From positions 372,186-436,185 of the forward strand of contig NZ_KB902680.1 of assembly GCF_000379605.1 (NCBI RefSeq): 64,000 nucleotides of DNA, in the 5' to 3' direction. This document shows, piece after piece, positions 7,400-19,154 of this stretch. A model generated the notes under the pieces. That model had not been told where the DNA came from and searched no databases. It worked only from the letters and a program-made list of their open reading frames with translations. Within the stretch, counting starts at the first letter, position 1. Every line of letters starts with the position of its first letter. Position numbers and translations under genes: made by a program. Source of the stretch: Rhizobium giardinii bv. giardinii H152 (lineage in GTDB: Bacteria > Pseudomonadota > Alphaproteobacteria > Rhizobiales > Rhizobiaceae).

Positions 7400-8101
7400 T
7401 TGAAAAGACTGCTGCGATCGCTGCGCAAGAGCTTCCGGTACATGTTCAACGTCCCTACTGTCCGGCTGGGCGGCATTGCGATCGACACGACCGCCGGCCA
7501 TATTCCTGAAAACGTTCGGGAACTGATCTTTCGCGAAATCTACGAAGACACCGAACGCGACCTGATCGGCAAGATTCTGCGACCCGGCATGCGCACGCTC
7601 GAAATCGGCACCGGCATTGGTTTCGTCAGCCTGGTTGCCGCCCGCATCTGCGGCGAAGGCAATGTCTTCTGCTATGAGGCCAATCCGGAGTTGGAGCAAA
7701 CGATCCGGCGGAATTTCGCGCTGAACGGCATGAAGCCCAATCTGACCATGCGCGCGGTCACTGTCGACGGGACGCCCATCACTTTCTTCAAGAGCGACAA
7801 CATCATCTCCTCCAGCCTCTACGACCGCAAGCGTGACGATAAGCCGATCATGGTCGAAAGCGAGGCGCTCTCCGACGTGCTTGCAAAGCACGATCCTGCT
7901 GCATTGATCATGGACGTCGAGGGCGCCGAAATCCAGCTGCTCGCCGTCGACCTGAAAAACGTCGCCGACATCATCGTCGAACTACACCCGCACATTGTCG
8001 GCGAGGATGCGATCGCGGCGCTGGTTTCCAACTTGAAGAGCCGCGGTTACGTCATGGTGAGCAACAACCGCAAGACCTCCCATTTCGCCCGCGTGGCCTG
8101 A
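7400..8101 (+). CDS. FkbM family SAM-dependent methyltransferase
   Basis: A 233-residue methyltransferase of the FkbM family, which commonly O-methylates sugars. The SAM loop LEIGTGIG is at 67-74, the acidic strand end FCYEAN at 90-95, and the family motif MDVEGAE at 171-177 ahead of VELHP. A TTG start is used, with AGGA nine bases upstream. It is in the position of lpsC in the S. meliloti order lrp-lpsC-lpsD-lpsE, but I cannot confirm that lpsC is of this family, so no symbol is given. It likely modifies a core-LPS sugar. The next gene starts 13 bases downstream, so they form one unit. Confidence 0.85.
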   Translation: MKRLLRSLRKSFRYMFNVPTVRLGGIAIDTTAGHIPENVRELIFREIYEDTERDLIGKILRPGMRTLEIGTGIGFVSLVAARICGEGNVFCYEANPELEQTIRRNFALNGMKPNLTMRAVTVDGTPITFFKSDNIISSSLYDRKRDDKPIMVESEALSDVLAKHDPAALIMDVEGAEIQLLAVDLKNVADIIVELHPHIVGEDAIAALVSNLKSRGYVMVSNNRKTSHFARVA

Positions 8102-8114
8102 AGGGCACTCCTCA

Positions 8115-8939
8115 ATGCTACCGAAGCTTCCGGTTTCCGCATACATCATCTGCCTGAACGAGGAAGCCTATCTCGGCAATTGCATCGAAAGCCTGGGAGC
8201 CTGCGCGGAAATCGTCATCGTCGATTCCGGCTCCACGGATGGCACGGCGGCGCTGGTGCAGTCCTATATCGACAAGGGCTGGCCGATCCGTTTCCTGTTC
8301 GAACCCTGGCGCGGTTATGCCGGCCAGAAGCAGTTCGCACTGGAACAGTGCAGAGAGCCCTGGTGCCTGAATATCGATGCCGACGAGCGGCTGGACGAAC
8401 CCTTGCAGGCGCTGCTGCCGTCACTGATTGCGGCGCCGGCTGAGACCGTCGGCTGGCGCGTCGCCCGCCGGCCCTATCTGATCGGCTACGGCTATACGCC
8501 GGAAAAGGTGCGCGAACGCAAGAACCTCAGGCTGATCCGCAAGGGCAGGGGCGCTTACGACCTTGCGCAGAAGGTGCATGAGGGCATCGTTCCGGACGGT
8601 AAGGTCGAGGCGGCGGCGACGGGAAGCCTCTTGCATTACCGGCCGCTTGTTATCGACGAGCAGATCCTCAAGGAAAACAAATATTCGACGCTGAAGGCGG
8701 ACCAGCAGTTTGCGGCCGGCAAGCCGCCGCGCCCCTACAAGGTGATCTTCAGCCCGCCGCTCTATTTCCTGCGGCTCTATTTCCGCAACGGCCTCTGGCG
8801 CTGCGGCCTTCCGGGCTTTATCGAGGCGGCAACCGGCGGCGTCTATGCCTTTCTGACAGCGGCAAAGATCTATCAGCGGCATGCGCTCAAGCGCAGGCCG
8901 AATTTCGACGACATGGAGCGCGCGCGGCGTGGCAAATGA
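8115..8939 (+). CDS. lpsD: LPS core glycosyltransferase family 2 (LpsD-like)
   Basis: A 274-residue GT2 glycosyltransferase of the WaaE/KdtX type, acting on the cytoplasmic face of the inner membrane on LPS core. The GT-A elements are ICLNEE (12-17), VDSGSTDGT (36-44) and the metal-binding NIDADERLDE (86-95). The C-terminal part (FSPPLYFLRLYFRNGLW) is an amphipathic membrane-association region usual for this subfamily. It lies 13 bases after the methyltransferase and seven bases before the GT4 gene. The lpsD symbol rests on gene order relative to S. meliloti lps genes, not on a tested function. Confidence 0.8.
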   Translation: MLPKLPVSAYIICLNEEAYLGNCIESLGACAEIVIVDSGSTDGTAALVQSYIDKGWPIRFLFEPWRGYAGQKQFALEQCREPWCLNIDADERLDEPLQALLPSLIAAPAETVGWRVARRPYLIGYGYTPEKVRERKNLRLIRKGRGAYDLAQKVHEGIVPDGKVEAAATGSLLHYRPLVIDEQILKENKYSTLKADQQFAAGKPPRPYKVIFSPPLYFLRLYFRNGLWRCGLPGFIEAATGGVYAFLTAAKIYQRHALKRRPNFDDMERARRGK

Positions 8940-8946
8940 GGACTGC

Positions 8947-9969
8947 ATGAAGGTTATGCACTATCACTTCGGCAAGGACGGCGGCGCCGAGCGCTTCTTC
9001 GTCCACCTCGTCAATGCGCTTGCCCGGCGCGGCGTCGAGCAGACCGCCGTCATCCGTCCGAACCGCCTGTGGCGCAAGGACATCGAGCCGCATGCCCGGC
9101 TGATCGAAAGCAATTTCCGCAACCTGTCGCCGGATCGCATCCTGCTGCCATTGAAGGTCAAGCACCTGGCGCGCCGCGAACGGCCGGATGCACTGTTTTC
9201 CTGGGCAACCCGGGCAAGCCGGCTGATGCCGAACTACAAGGGCTGCATCAAGATTTCGCGGCTCGGCGACTACCCGACCAATCTCAGCTATTTCAAGAAC
9301 ACAGACGTGCTCGTCTGCAACACGCCGGGGATCGGCGAACATGTGCGCAGGATCGGCTGGAAGCGCGGCGTCGAGGTGATATCCAATTTCACCAATACCG
9401 AGCGCGTCACGCCGATCGACCGCAAAAGCGTCGACACGCCGGAAGATGCGCCCGTCGTCATGTCGATGGGCCGCTTCGTGCCGCGCAAGGGCTTTGCGCT
9501 GCTGACGGAAGCGGTGGCAAAGCTGCCGGGCGTCTATCTCTGGCTTGCCGGCGACGGCGAGGAGATGGGGAACGTCCGCAAGCTCGCGGCCGATCTCGGC
9601 GTCGCCGACCGTGTGCGGTTCCTCGGATGGCAGAAGGATACGCGTCCTTACGTGGCCGCAGCCGACATCTTCGTCATGCCGTCGAGCCACGAGCCCCTCG
9701 GCAACGTCATTCTCGAGGCCTGGGCACAGCAGAAGCCGGTCGTCTCCAGCCGTTCCGAGGGGCCGACCTGGTTCATGCGGGACGGCGAAAACGGCCTGCT
9801 CGTCGATATCGGCGATACCGATGGTTTCACGAGGGCGATCGAGCGGTTGATCAACGACAGGCAGCTTGCCGATCACGTCGCCTTCGGCGGCCACGAGACC
9901 CTGATGGGTCAGTTTTCCGAGGAGGCGGTCGCCAACGCCTATATCGAACTGTTCAGGCGTAAGCCTTGA
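8947..9969 (+). CDS. lpsE: LPS core glycosyltransferase family 4 (LpsE-like)
   Basis: A 340-residue GT-B fold transferase. The C-terminal nucleotide-sugar half begins at VVMSMGRFVPRKGF and contains the GT4 E-x7-E region in SSHEPLGNVILEAW. The N-terminal HFGKDGGAERFFVHL is the typical GT4 acceptor-side start. The ATG at 8947 has GAGGA six bases upstream and lies just after the stop of the GT2 gene, so translation is coupled. Order and convergent placement with lpsB match lpsE of S. meliloti. It most likely adds a hexose to the LPS core; the sugar is not known from sequence. Confidence 0.82.
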   Translation: MKVMHYHFGKDGGAERFFVHLVNALARRGVEQTAVIRPNRLWRKDIEPHARLIESNFRNLSPDRILLPLKVKHLARRERPDALFSWATRASRLMPNYKGCIKISRLGDYPTNLSYFKNTDVLVCNTPGIGEHVRRIGWKRGVEVISNFTNTERVTPIDRKSVDTPEDAPVVMSMGRFVPRKGFALLTEAVAKLPGVYLWLAGDGEEMGNVRKLAADLGVADRVRFLGWQKDTRPYVAAADIFVMPSSHEPLGNVILEAWAQQKPVVSSRSEGPTWFMRDGENGLLVDIGDTDGFTRAIERLINDRQLADHVAFGGHETLMGQFSEEAVANAYIELFRRKP

Positions 9970-10015
9970 AATTTCGTAGTCTTTGGTCGAATGGCCGCGT
10001 TTTGCTGGAGCCAGT

Positions 10016-10134
10016 GCCCCTCACCCTGACGCGCTCCCCTTTTGACGGGGACAGCGGATTTGCTCAGCGTTCGCCGCATGTCCCTTCTCCCCGTCAAAAC
10101 GGGGAGAAGGTGCCCGGCAGGGCGGATGAGGGGC
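10016..10134. repeat. RIME-like palindromic intergenic element
   Basis: A 119-bp imperfect palindrome with outer arms GCCCCTCA and TGAGGGGC and inner hairpins including TTCTCCCCG...CGGGGAGAA. It matches the element at 44.6 kb and the rhizobial intergenic mosaic elements. It fills the gap between the convergent lpsE and lpsB genes and may serve as a two-way transcription end. Confidence 0.75.
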
Positions 10135-10159
10135 TGCAGCAGCAGCGTGTTTGAGACGC

Positions 10160-11230
10160 TCAACCGGAAACCGTACCAGACAGAAGCTTCTCGTAGATCG
10201 CACCAATCCTCGATGCTTCCCCCTGGATACTGAACGTTGCGGTCGCGCGGGCGAGCCCGCGTTCGCCCGCGCGTCCTGCGCGCTCCGCGTCGTCCATGAA
10301 GCGAGCCGCGGCGTCAGCCATAGCTGCCAGTTCGTTCGCCGGTATCAGGATGCCGGTTTCATCCTGCCCCGTCACCAGCAATTCCGGGAAGGCGCCGACA
10401 TCGGTCGCCACCACCGGCACCTGCGTTGCCATCGCCTCGAGCGGCGTCAGCCCGAAACCTTCCCAGCGCTGCGGCGCGACGAACAGGTCGAGTGCCCGAT
10501 ACCAGTCCGGAATGTTGGTATGCTCGCCGACGAACAGGATGCGATCGGAAAGACCGGCCCGGTTGACCTTTTCCTTCAGCTCGTTTTCGAAGGAGACATG
10601 CGCCGCCGTGGCGCGACCGGCGACAATGGCGATCCAGTCGGGCCGTTGCGGCAGCAGGCCGATCATGCTGTCGACGAAGAGATCCGTGCCCTTCTGATGG
10701 CGCACCCGGCCGAAACAGCCGGCAATCTTCCTGTCGGCCGGGAGCCCGAGCGCCGCCTTGGCCGCGGCCTTGTCAGGCGCGGGGAAAAAACGCTGCGTGT
10801 CGATCCCGTGCATGATGGTCGTGCTCGGCACGTCGAGATAGGCGGCGGTCCGGTTGCTGGTGGCGATCACCGCGTCCATGCGCTTGATCAGGAATTTGGT
10901 CCAGCCCGAATGCTTGCGCTGGGAAGCCGAGGTGAAGACGACCTTGAGCTTCATCCGCAGGACATCGCGCAGCACGATCGCCGGCAGCATCTCGACGTTG
11001 CGCCTGGCATGCCAGACCCGCAGCGACCGGCCCTTCGGGCGTCCCCACAGCCGAAGCAACGCGCAATAACCGATGCGCGGCAAACCCGTCGGCAGGCCCG
11101 GGCCCAGCGTCGCGACCTTCTGGCCGAGCGCGCGCTGCACCGGAACGAGCTGGATGATGGTGGAGGTGACGCCGGAAAGGCGGCGCTTGAAGTTCGGCGC
11201 GATGACCTCGACGTCGCTGATGTCTTCCAC
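10160..11230 (-). CDS. lpsB: LPS core mannosyltransferase LpsB (GT4)
   Basis: A 356-residue GT4 glycosyltransferase. The GT-B C-terminal domain shows FGRVRHQKGTDLF, the donor-binding stretch VAPQRWEGFGLTPLEAMA with the E-x7-E pair, and VVATDVGAFPELL. S. meliloti LpsB, of similar length and in the same position next to greA, is a broad-specificity mannosyltransferase needed for normal LPS core and symbiosis. A GTG start at 11230 is used; the ribosome site is weak. It is downstream of greA on the same strand, separated by a strong terminator, so it probably has its own promoter. Confidence 0.88.
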   Translation of the reverse strand: MEDISDVEVIAPNFKRRLSGVTSTIIQLVPVQRALGQKVATLGPGLPTGLPRIGYCALLRLWGRPKGRSLRVWHARRNVEMLPAIVLRDVLRMKLKVVFTSASQRKHSGWTKFLIKRMDAVIATSNRTAAYLDVPSTTIMHGIDTQRFFPAPDKAAAKAALGLPADRKIAGCFGRVRHQKGTDLFVDSMIGLLPQRPDWIAIVAGRATAAHVSFENELKEKVNRAGLSDRILFVGEHTNIPDWYRALDLFVAPQRWEGFGLTPLEAMATQVPVVATDVGAFPELLVTGQDETGILIPANELAAMADAAARFMDDAERAGRAGERGLARATATFSIQGEASRIGAIYEKLLSGTVSG

Positions 11231-11257
11231 GCTGGCGTACCCTTGTTCGTAACAGAA

Positions 11258-11296
11258 AAAGCCCGGCGGCAGCTTTACGCGCCGTCCGGGCTTTCA
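11258..11296 (-). terminator. rho-independent terminator of greA
   Basis: On the minus strand GCCCGGACGGC...GCCGCCGGGC forms a strong hairpin followed by TTTTT. It lies 18 bases after the greA stop codon. A run of T on the other strand suggests it also works weakly in that direction. Confidence 0.8.
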
Positions 11297-11313
11297 GTGC
11301 AATATGCCGGGGA

Positions 11314-11787
11314 TCAGCCCCAGTTGATCGCGAGGATTTCGTAGGCCTTCGAGCCGCCGGGCGCGACGACCTCGATCGAATCGCCGACTTCCTTGCCGAT
11401 CAGCGCGCGGGCGATCGGCGAGGAGATCGAGATGCGGCCCTGCTTCACGTCGGCTTCCTGGTCGCCGACGATCTGGTAGGTCTTGTTCTCTTCGGTGTCC
11501 TCGTCGATGAGCTTCACGGTCGCGCCGAACTTGATCTTCGAGCCCGACATTTTCGACAGATCGATCACCTCGGCGCGGGCCACGAAATCCTCGAGCTCGC
11601 CGATGCGGCCTTCGTTGTGGCTCTGGGCTTCCTTGGCCGCATGGTATTCCGCATTTTCCGAAAGGTCGCCATGGGCGCGCGCTTCGGAAATGGCTTCGAT
11701 GATCCGCGGGCGCTCTTCCTGCTGACGCCAACGCAGTTCTTCCTGCAGCTTGACGAATCCGCTCTGAGTCATCGGCACTTTATCGAC
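11314..11787 (-). CDS. greA: transcription elongation factor GreA
   Basis: Transcript-cleavage factor that rescues backtracked RNA polymerase by inserting its coiled coil into the secondary channel. The N-terminal coiled coil ([23 protein letters not shown]) has the conserved tip acidic residues in [18 protein letters not shown]. The C-terminal domain is FKBP-like ([21 protein letters not shown]). Full length is 158 residues when counted from the ATG at about 11790, which follows AAGGACAG; the frame upstream of this lacks family similarity. Next to lpsB, as in S. meliloti. Confidence 0.95.
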   Translation of the reverse strand, partial: VDKVPMTQSGFVKLQEELRWRQQEERPRIIEAISEARAHGDLSENAEYHAAKEAQSHNEGRIGELEDFVARAEVIDLSKMSGSKIKFGATVKLIDEDTEENKTYQIVGDQEADVKQGRISISSPIARALIGKEVGDSIEVVAPGGSKAYEILAINWG

Positions 11788-11988
11788 CATTTCACTGTCC
11801 TTCATAGTCCGCACCGAGCCCTTGAAAGGCGGGTTCGGCGCAAAAGAAAACGGTCGCCGGAGCGTTAACTCCGGAACCGTCCGAAACATTTGAACGACGC
11901 TTATAGCAGAAAGCGGCGTGCAAAAGCCAGATTATTCGCAGCAGGTCCAAATGCGCAAAAGCGCATCCGGCGTTGAAACGACGCAATT

Positions 11989-12013
11989 GGAACAATCTCG
12001 ATGCATGATCGTT
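11989..12013 (+). promoter_or_regulatory. EcfG (RpoE2)-type general stress promoter
   Basis: GGAAC at 11989-11993 and CGTT at 12010-12013 with a 16-bp spacer are an exact match to the alphaproteobacterial EcfG sigma-factor consensus. Transcription would start near 12020, about 20 bases before the first gene of the following three-gene unit. Confidence 0.75.
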
Positions 12014-12038
12014 GGTCCTGCAAGACGAGGATCAACTC

Positions 12039-12335
12039 ATGCCGAACCCATCACCGGAACACCTGGAAGGCAGGCTCAACGCCCATCGCAAGCTCTTCAT
12101 CGCGCTCACCGCTTTTATCGCCGAAAGCGCCGAGGGCCGGGCGTTCCTGGAGCGCCTCGGCCGCGACAGCGAAACCCTGTCCGATCACGAGGAGGACCCG
12201 GGTATCGAGCCCGACGATGGTTTCGCGATGCAGCATATCGCCGACGACGAGATGCAATCGATCGTCAAGGCGGCACTGTCGCGGGTGACGGCTGCGGAAA
12301 GCGAGGCGCAGCGGCGCAAGGACGTCGTGCCTTGA
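12039..12335 (+). CDS. hypothetical protein, first gene of a stress operon
   Basis: A 98-residue soluble protein of unknown function, acidic in its central part (DHEEDPGIEPDD) and mostly helical by eye. No signal peptide or membrane segment is seen. The ATG at 12039 has GAGGA at proper distance; an upstream GTG frame start at 12012 would lie inside the promoter. It is the first gene after an EcfG-type promoter and is followed within 14 bases by another small gene, so a role in general stress response is inferred only from position. Confidence 0.7.
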   Translation: MPNPSPEHLEGRLNAHRKLFIALTAFIAESAEGRAFLERLGRDSETLSDHEEDPGIEPDDGFAMQHIADDEMQSIVKAALSRVTAAESEAQRRKDVVP

Positions 12336-12349
12336 AATGAGGACACAAC

Positions 12350-12703
12350 ATGCAGAACGGTATCCTTCCCAAACACCGATTGAAGTTTTATCGGCTGGTT
12401 CCCGTCGCAGCCGCCAGTGATCCAAACTGGGGCAACGCAGACTATCAGGGTGAGGTCGTCGTTCGTGCCTTTTCGCCCGCCGACGCCCGCGTCGTCGCCG
12501 CGCAAGCCGAACTCGATTTTACCGAGATCGATGCAGCGCCGGCCGAAGGCAATTCCACCCGCGATGCCAGCGCATTCCGCAACGAGCGGCTCTATACTGT
12601 GATCGAGATGCCCGAGCCGCAGGGGCTTGCGGCAGATGGGCCGCGCGGCGTGGTCGATGGTGTCGTTTCCGTCGGCACGATCAAGCCGACACAGGTTTCG
12701 TGA
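12350..12703 (+). CDS. hypothetical protein, second gene of a stress operon
   Basis: A 117-residue protein with no recognised family. It has a basic start (MQNGILPKHRLKFYRLVPV), a stretch resembling a small ferredoxin-like alpha/beta unit (GEVVVRAFSPADARVVAAQAE), and a conserved-looking RLYTVIEMPEPQG segment. No transport signal or catalytic motif is seen. It lies 14 bases after the previous gene and 18 bases before the SDR gene, so all three are likely co-transcribed from the EcfG-type promoter at 12.0 kb. Confidence 0.7.
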   Translation: MQNGILPKHRLKFYRLVPVAAASDPNWGNADYQGEVVVRAFSPADARVVAAQAELDFTEIDAAPAEGNSTRDASAFRNERLYTVIEMPEPQGLAADGPRGVVDGVVSVGTIKPTQVS

Positions 12704-12721
12704 GACAGAAGGAGTAAGACC

Positions 12722-13702
12722 ATGGCCGCACCGGCAAGCCAGGCTGCCCGCACGGCGGAAAAGCAGCGCGATATTCAACAACAGGTCGCGAAGGCCGATA
12801 CCAAGGACAAGGGGCGGAAATCGTCAAAACCGAAGGCGATGCAGGCGGGCGCGCGGCTCTATCCGGTGCCGCCGTTTCCCAAACAGCATCAGCCGAAGCC
12901 CGGCGCCGAATACAGGCTTGATCCCGCTCCCCTCTACGACGCGCCGTTCTATAAGGGCTCCGGCAAACTCGAAGGCAAGGTGGCAATGATTACCGGTGGC
13001 GACAGCGGCATCGGCCGCGCGGTCGCTGTACTCTTTGCGCGCGAAGGCGCCGACGTGGCAATCCTGCATCTCGCAGAAGGCCGGGATGCCGAAGACACCG
13101 TGAAGGCGATCGAGGCGGAGGGACGCAGGGCCATGGCCATTCCCGGCGACGTCAAGGACCGGATCTTCTGCCATAAGGCCGTGGCAGCGGTGGTGGAGGC
13201 GTTCGGAAGGCTCGACGTGCTGGTCAACAATGCCGCCTTCCAGGTCCATACCGCCGATGTGCTCGACCTGACGGAAGAACATTTCGACGAAACGCTAAAG
13301 ACCAATCTCTATGGCTATTTCTTCATGGCGCAGGCGGCCGTGCCGCACATGAAGGAAGGAAGCGCCATCATCAACACGGGCTCGATCACCGGCATCGAGG
13401 GCAGCGAGGCACTGCTGGACTATTCGATGACCAAGGGCGGCATCCACGCCTTTACGCGAGCGCTCGCCGGCCAACTGGTCTCTAAGGGCATTCGCGTCAA
13501 CGCGGTTGCTCCCGGCCCGGTCTGGACGCCGCTCAACCCGTCGGACAAGCAGGCGGAAGACGTTTCCCAATTTGGCTCGCAGACCCCGATGAAACGCCCG
13601 GCCCAACCCGAAGAAATCGCCCCGGCCTACGTCTTCCTCGCCTCGCCGCAATGCTCGAGCTACATCACCGGCGAGATATTGCCGATTATCGGCGGATATT
13701 GA
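12722..13702 (+). CDS. SDR family oxidoreductase with N-terminal extension (general stress protein 39/YghA type)
   Basis: A 326-residue NAD(P)-dependent short-chain dehydrogenase. The core begins near residue 84: the cofactor loop TGGDSGIG is at 91-98, NNAA in the middle strand, the catalytic Ser region INTGSITG, and YSMTK with the Tyr/Lys pair. The roughly 80-residue N-terminal tail is Lys/Pro/Gln-rich and ends in the ALYDAPFYKGSGKLEGK-like link typical of the GSP39/YdaD/YghA subgroup, which is often stress-induced. It closes the EcfG-type operon. The substrate is unknown; sugar alcohols or aldehydes are plausible for the subgroup. Confidence 0.88.
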   Translation: MAAPASQAARTAEKQRDIQQQVAKADTKDKGRKSSKPKAMQAGARLYPVPPFPKQHQPKPGAEYRLDPAPLYDAPFYKGSGKLEGKVAMITGGDSGIGRAVAVLFAREGADVAILHLAEGRDAEDTVKAIEAEGRRAMAIPGDVKDRIFCHKAVAAVVEAFGRLDVLVNNAAFQVHTADVLDLTEEHFDETLKTNLYGYFFMAQAAVPHMKEGSAIINTGSITGIEGSEALLDYSMTKGGIHAFTRALAGQLVSKGIRVNAVAPGPVWTPLNPSDKQAEDVSQFGSQTPMKRPAQPEEIAPAYVFLASPQCSSYITGEILPIIGGY

Positions 13703-13807
13703 TCGGCCGTCTGCAAGCGGAGAAAACTGCCGACGCCTGCAAAATAGGGCTTTACCTCAACTGCACTTGAGGTTGTAACAGTCGTGCTTCCTCAGTGGAG
13801 AAGAAGC

Positions 13808-15262
13808 ATGACGACTGACAATATCCCTTACAGCGAAGAGCAAATGGCTGCTCCGCCCAATGAACTATCCGCCGGATGGGCCGACCTAATGCGGCCGCGC
13901 TATCTGGTGTCGACGATCACGCTTTGCCTCGGCGTGGCCCTCTTCGCCTTCAACGAATTCTTCATTTCGACGGCGCTGCCGACGGCGGTCGACGATCTCG
14001 GTGGCGCCGCGCTTCTATCCTGGGCCTTCACCCTCTACCTCGTCTTCGCCATCGTTGGCGGCATGGTGGCCGCCAATCTGAAACAGCGGTTCGGAGCGCG
14101 AAACACGCTTCTGGCGTCCGCGACCATCTTCATCATCGGCACCGTGACCGCGACCTTGGCCGCCGACATGATCCAGGTCCTTGCCGGGCGCCTCCTGCAG
14201 GGGGCGGGCGAGGGCGTTGTCGCAGCACTCTGCTATGCGCTCATCCCCGAGCTCTTTCCATCGCGGCTGGTGCCGAAAGTGTTCGGCGCCGAGGCGATCG
14301 TCTGGGCGCTGGCCGCGTTTTCGGGACCGCTGGTCGCCGGTGGCCTGACGGAACATTTTTCCTGGCGCGCCGCCTTTTTCGTCAGCATTCCGGTGGCTGC
14401 CATCTTCATCCTGCTGGTGCTGTTCATCGTTCCGCGCGGTGTCGCAGTTCTGCAGAAGGCACCGTCCATCCCGTTCGCCAGGCTGGTCGCGGCCGGCTTC
14501 GGCATCCTGATGATCTCGCTTTCCGGCGCGGTTGGCGATACCGCGCCGATGGCTTTGCTGCTGGCCGGTGCCACAGTGGTGCTCACGGCCGTCGTCCATC
14601 TCGACCACCGCTCGGCGAACCCCGTGCTGCCGGAGGCGGCGTTCACCGCCCGCAAGGCGATTGGAACGGGCCTGTGGGTCATCCTGCTGATGCCGCTTGC
14701 CCAGGCTGCCGGGTCGGTCTTCCTCGTCTACAGCCTGCAGCGCCTGTGGCAACTCGGACCGACGGCGGCCGGTGCTTTGAGCGCCGTCATGGCAATCTCA
14801 TGGAGCCTCACCGCCATCGCCGTCGCCAGCCTGGGGTCGCTTACCCTGCGCAATCGGATGATGCCGGCTGGGCCGGTGCTGCTTCTCGCAGGTCTGGCAG
14901 CGGTCATGGCTGCGATCGGGTCGGGAACGCTCTGGCTGGTCCTTGCGGGACAGGTGATGATCGGCGCGGGGTTCGGCGTGTCATGGGGCACGCTCAGTCA
15001 GTTGATGATGGACGTGTCCTCGAACGCCGAGCGCGACAGAACCTCAGCGATGCTGCCGACGCTGCAATCGGCTGGCTACGCCATCGGCGCGGCGTTTTTC
15101 GGTCTAATCGCCAATGTCACGGGTTTTGGCGAAGGCGTGTCCACGGAGACCCTCCGCCATGCGATGCTTGTGGTATTCGCCACCGGATGCCTGATTGCGG
15201 CGGCTTCGGTCTGCTTCGGACTGAGGACGGGAGCGCTTGCGCGCAGGCAAGCCAAGTTCTGA
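13808..15262 (+). CDS. MFS transporter (multidrug-type)
   Basis: A 484-residue inner-membrane transporter of the major facilitator superfamily. By eye it has at least twelve hydrophobic segments, starting with TITLCLGVALFAFNEFFI. The motif-A-like loop AANLKQRFGARNTLL lies between segments 2 and 3, and GRLLQGAGEGVVAALCYALIPELF matches segments 4-5 of drug/proton antiporters. The ATG at 13808 follows GGAGAAGAAG. It is convergent with carB. Substrate is not predictable; drug or metabolite export is likely. Confidence 0.85.
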   Translation: MTTDNIPYSEEQMAAPPNELSAGWADLMRPRYLVSTITLCLGVALFAFNEFFISTALPTAVDDLGGAALLSWAFTLYLVFAIVGGMVAANLKQRFGARNTLLASATIFIIGTVTATLAADMIQVLAGRLLQGAGEGVVAALCYALIPELFPSRLVPKVFGAEAIVWALAAFSGPLVAGGLTEHFSWRAAFFVSIPVAAIFILLVLFIVPRGVAVLQKAPSIPFARLVAAGFGILMISLSGAVGDTAPMALLLAGATVVLTAVVHLDHRSANPVLPEAAFTARKAIGTGLWVILLMPLAQAAGSVFLVYSLQRLWQLGPTAAGALSAVMAISWSLTAIAVASLGSLTLRNRMMPAGPVLLLAGLAAVMAAIGSGTLWLVLAGQVMIGAGFGVSWGTLSQLMMDVSSNAERDRTSAMLPTLQSAGYAIGAAFFGLIANVTGFGEGVSTETLRHAMLVVFATGCLIAAASVCFGLRTGALARRQAKF

Positions 15263-15277
15263 AAGGCGGATAGGGAG

Positions 15278-15297
15278 GCGGCGCCCGCAGGCGCCGC
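15278..15297. terminator. hairpin between the convergent MFS gene and carB
   Basis: GCGGCGCC-CGCA-GGCGCCGC is a perfect 8-bp stem with a four-base loop in the 43-base gap between two convergent genes. There is no T run, so it is a likely but not classical terminator. Confidence 0.5.
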
Positions 15298-15305
15298 TCA
15301 AACAC

Positions 15306-18800
<3,495 letters not shown>

Positions 18801-18886
18801 GGTCTCTATCCGCTTTTCAGCTTGCGCGAAAAACCGGCCAGGGTGGGAGATCACCGGCCGGGGCGCGCATGCTTGGTCTTTTCAGG

Positions 18887-19130
18887 CTAGAAGCGGCTTA
18901 TAGGGAAATGTGCGGGCAAGCGGAACCCCGAAAATGCGAGAATGGACAGGAAAGTTCGGGTGCGGTTACCGAGGGATAAGAAGTCCTCTCTGCGAAGCAG
19001 GACGGAGCACATAGTACCCGCTGCGGCGAAACGCTTGTTCCGCGTTATGATCGTGGCGCCGTGCTCCAACGCAAGAACGAGATGGACGGCATCGCCGGCA
19101 CGCTCAAGGCAGCGACAATGATCGACGTGT
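18887..19130 (-). pseudogene. remnant of a PIN-domain (VapC-like) toxin gene
   Basis: The minus-strand frame ending at 18887 encodes AGDAVHLVLALEHGATIITRN followed by KRF, which resembles the C-terminal PIN motif (D-A-x-H-L-A ... H-G-A ... T-x-D-x-x-F). In another frame a PIN-like start, MMIGTDVDTSIIVAAL, lies just upstream near 19150. The middle of the domain is missing and the two parts are out of frame, so this is a decayed toxin gene. No antitoxin gene is visible. It fills the gap between carB and the cyclase gene. Confidence 0.5.
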
Positions 19131-19154
19131 CGACATCAGTACCGATCATCATAT

